Source: CAYMUL01 sp964393605 (lineage in GTDB: Bacteria > Bacteroidota > Ignavibacteria > Ignavibacteriales > Ignavibacteriaceae). Taken from it: a stretch of 23,302 bases of DNA. Both the position numbers and the translations under genes were made by a program. This document shows, piece by piece, positions 22,621 through 23,302 of the stretch; positions within the stretch are counted from its first letter, which is position 1, and each line of letters starts with the position of its first letter. The notes under the pieces were generated by a model. That model was not told the origin of the DNA. It saw only the letters and a program-made list of their open reading frames with translations, and made no database searches. The stretch lies in assembly GCA_964393605.1 (NCBI GenBank), contig CAYMUL010000045.1:1-23302 (forward strand). The letters are read 5' to 3'.

Positions 22621-23258
22621 ACGGGAAGATTAGTCAGTCCAATTTCATATGCTAAATCCTCAATAACAAAAGTTTTGTAGTTATTAAGGAGAAACTTGGT
22701 TACCTCAGTTAAAAGAAGTTTACTACGATTCGGTGTTAAAAAGTAATATTTGACCCCTCCTTCCAAAAAATCATCTTCAATGTTTGAAGATATAAAACTC
22801 CCCGACACTGATTCCACAAATTTTTCCCACGAAATTATTAATTGATTTTTAATTTCAGTTTCTGAACTTTTTCTAAAATTATATCCTCCCCGTGTTGATC
22901 GGAAATCAATCATGTAATCATTTCTTAAAAATATTGGACTGATAGTATTAATATTATAAATTTTTGAAATATCCTTTTCAATCCTTTCGTATAAATCCTC
23001 GGAACGTATTTTTTTTGTTTCGCTGAAAACTTTTTTAGCTATTTTATAAATAATTCGAACTCTTTCTTTATAAGGAAAATAAAAAGTTGCAACTTCCCCC
23101 TTTGGTAAAAGGTATAACCGAAAAATATCATTAGGTTCTATGCCAGATTCTGAAAATTGCATTTCCGGAAGCCAGATTGGTCTTCCCAATTCTTCAAATT
23201 TCTGTTGCAGTTTTTCTAATTTCTGATCAAGTTCTTCTTTAGTTATAAATTCTTTCAT
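22011..23258 (-). CDS. Putative sensor protein of cassette 2 (unrecognised family)
   Basis: 415 residues, no membrane segment; family unrecognised. The last ~200 residues are nearly identical to the cassette 1 sensor. The first ~220 share only the opening MKE...KLQQKFEELGRPI and faint structural similarity (RIIYKIAKKVF versus NFIYNWLRQKL). The start region holds a small internal duplication (KLEKLQQKFEEL) not seen in copy 1. The pattern of constant C-terminus and variable N-terminus suggests a common docking part for the kinase and a variable detection part. The stop lies just after a run of eight A, overlapping the kinase-like gene. Confidence 0.7.
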   Translation of the reverse strand: MKEFITKEELDQKLEKLQQKFEELGRPIWLPEMQFSESGIEPNDIFRLYLLPKGEVATFYFPYKERVRIIYKIAKKVFSETKKIRSEDLYERIEKDISKIYNINTISPIFLRNDYMIDFRSTRGGYNFRKSSETEIKNQLIISWEKFVESVSGSFISSNIEDDFLEGGVKYYFLTPNRSKLLLTEVTKFLLNNYKTFVIEDLAYEIGLTNLPVELKKPITKKELRELVIDSDYFVYNEDDDSIRFLSDEELITKIQKHFTARTVNFDIFDDEINKTGILALVFTGNKAPIEEMKSYINVRPILYLNNLSAAKTKEEIFLLNKEITEDEGNDIKFLKCLFNNNEEYKSWLENNTALSFFEADEILVKHIYAKLVNELSPISNLIHNPGNLLQYTLKLNLQNHLSVNLLKVSEKKDE

Positions 23259-23278
23259 AATTTTTTTTTCTTTTTATT

Positions 23279-23302
23279 CAAATATAAGTTTTATCGGAGA
23301 TA
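23279..23302 (-). promoter_or_regulatory. Partial promoter of cassette 2
   Basis: The -7 box TATATTTG (23286-23279, minus strand) and the A-rich leader are identical to cassette 1 (7970-7977). The window ends before any -33 box. Identity with copy 1 runs to the last base, so the repeat extends beyond the window. Confidence 0.45.

Noticed and set aside
1..23302. CRISPR array or cas genes, suggested by the CARF domain
   Set aside because: No regularly spaced repeats of 25-40 bases and no cas-like protein is visible; the only closely spaced repeats are the two palindromes in the DUF1016 gene.
1..23302. Transposase, integrase, tRNA or terminal inverted repeats marking a mobile element
   Set aside because: None seen on either strand; the large direct repeats are gene segments and fit recombination rather than transposition.

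Overview
The window is AT-rich bacterial DNA with nearly every gene on the minus strand. It probably comes from the Bacteroidota/Chlorobiota/Ignavibacteriota group. The main support is a promoter of the type TTTG-N19-TAnnTTTG, the -33/-7 consensus of that group, found in two diverged copies. A-rich rather than strong Shine-Dalgarno leaders agree with this. No marker gene fixes the species.

Layout, read in the direction of transcription (right to left). (1) 23302-19986: a three-gene cassette of a variable 'sensor' protein, a histidine-kinase-like protein and a receiver-domain protein with a HEPN-like C-terminus. (2) 19623-12108: a complete type I restriction-modification operon, hsdM-hsdS-(short KilA-N fragment)-KilA-N protein-hsdR. 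(3) 12100-11589: a second, diverged copy of the promoter, leader and first 32 codons of a sugar-nucleotidyltransferase gene, fused in frame to the last ~100 codons of an unrelated HsdM. (4) 11589-8026: a DUF1016/YhcG-type PD-(D/E)XK nuclease, a CARF (RtcR-like)-winged-helix protein and an AAA_14/DUF4143 ATPase. (5) 7997-4440: a second copy of the three-gene cassette. (6) 4345-690: a housekeeping operon of nucleotidyltransferase, metK and ahcY, closed by a strong intrinsic terminator. (7) 504-98: a hicAB toxin-antitoxin pair whose toxin gene carries an in-frame stop.

The stretch from about 4.4 to 23.3 kb reads as a defence island lying upstream of the conserved nucleotidyltransferase-metK-ahcY operon. 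The duplicated 5' end of the nucleotidyltransferase differs from the resident gene only by synonymous changes over its first 30 codons. That suggests the island grew by recombination with DNA from a related strain that has a defence island at the same place.

The best candidate for an undescribed system is the duplicated cassette. Its genes overlap or abut. The kinase-like protein has a recognisable phospho-acceptor His region and an N-box. The last gene joins a complete receiver domain to a region carrying Rx4H, the RNase motif of HEPN domains. I infer a two-component-like abortive-infection system: sensor, then kinase, then REC-HEPN RNase. The two copies share almost identical sensor C-termini and promoter/leader but have unrelated-looking sensor middles, as expected for swappable recognition modules. 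No CRISPR array, transposase, integrase, tRNA or rRNA was seen.
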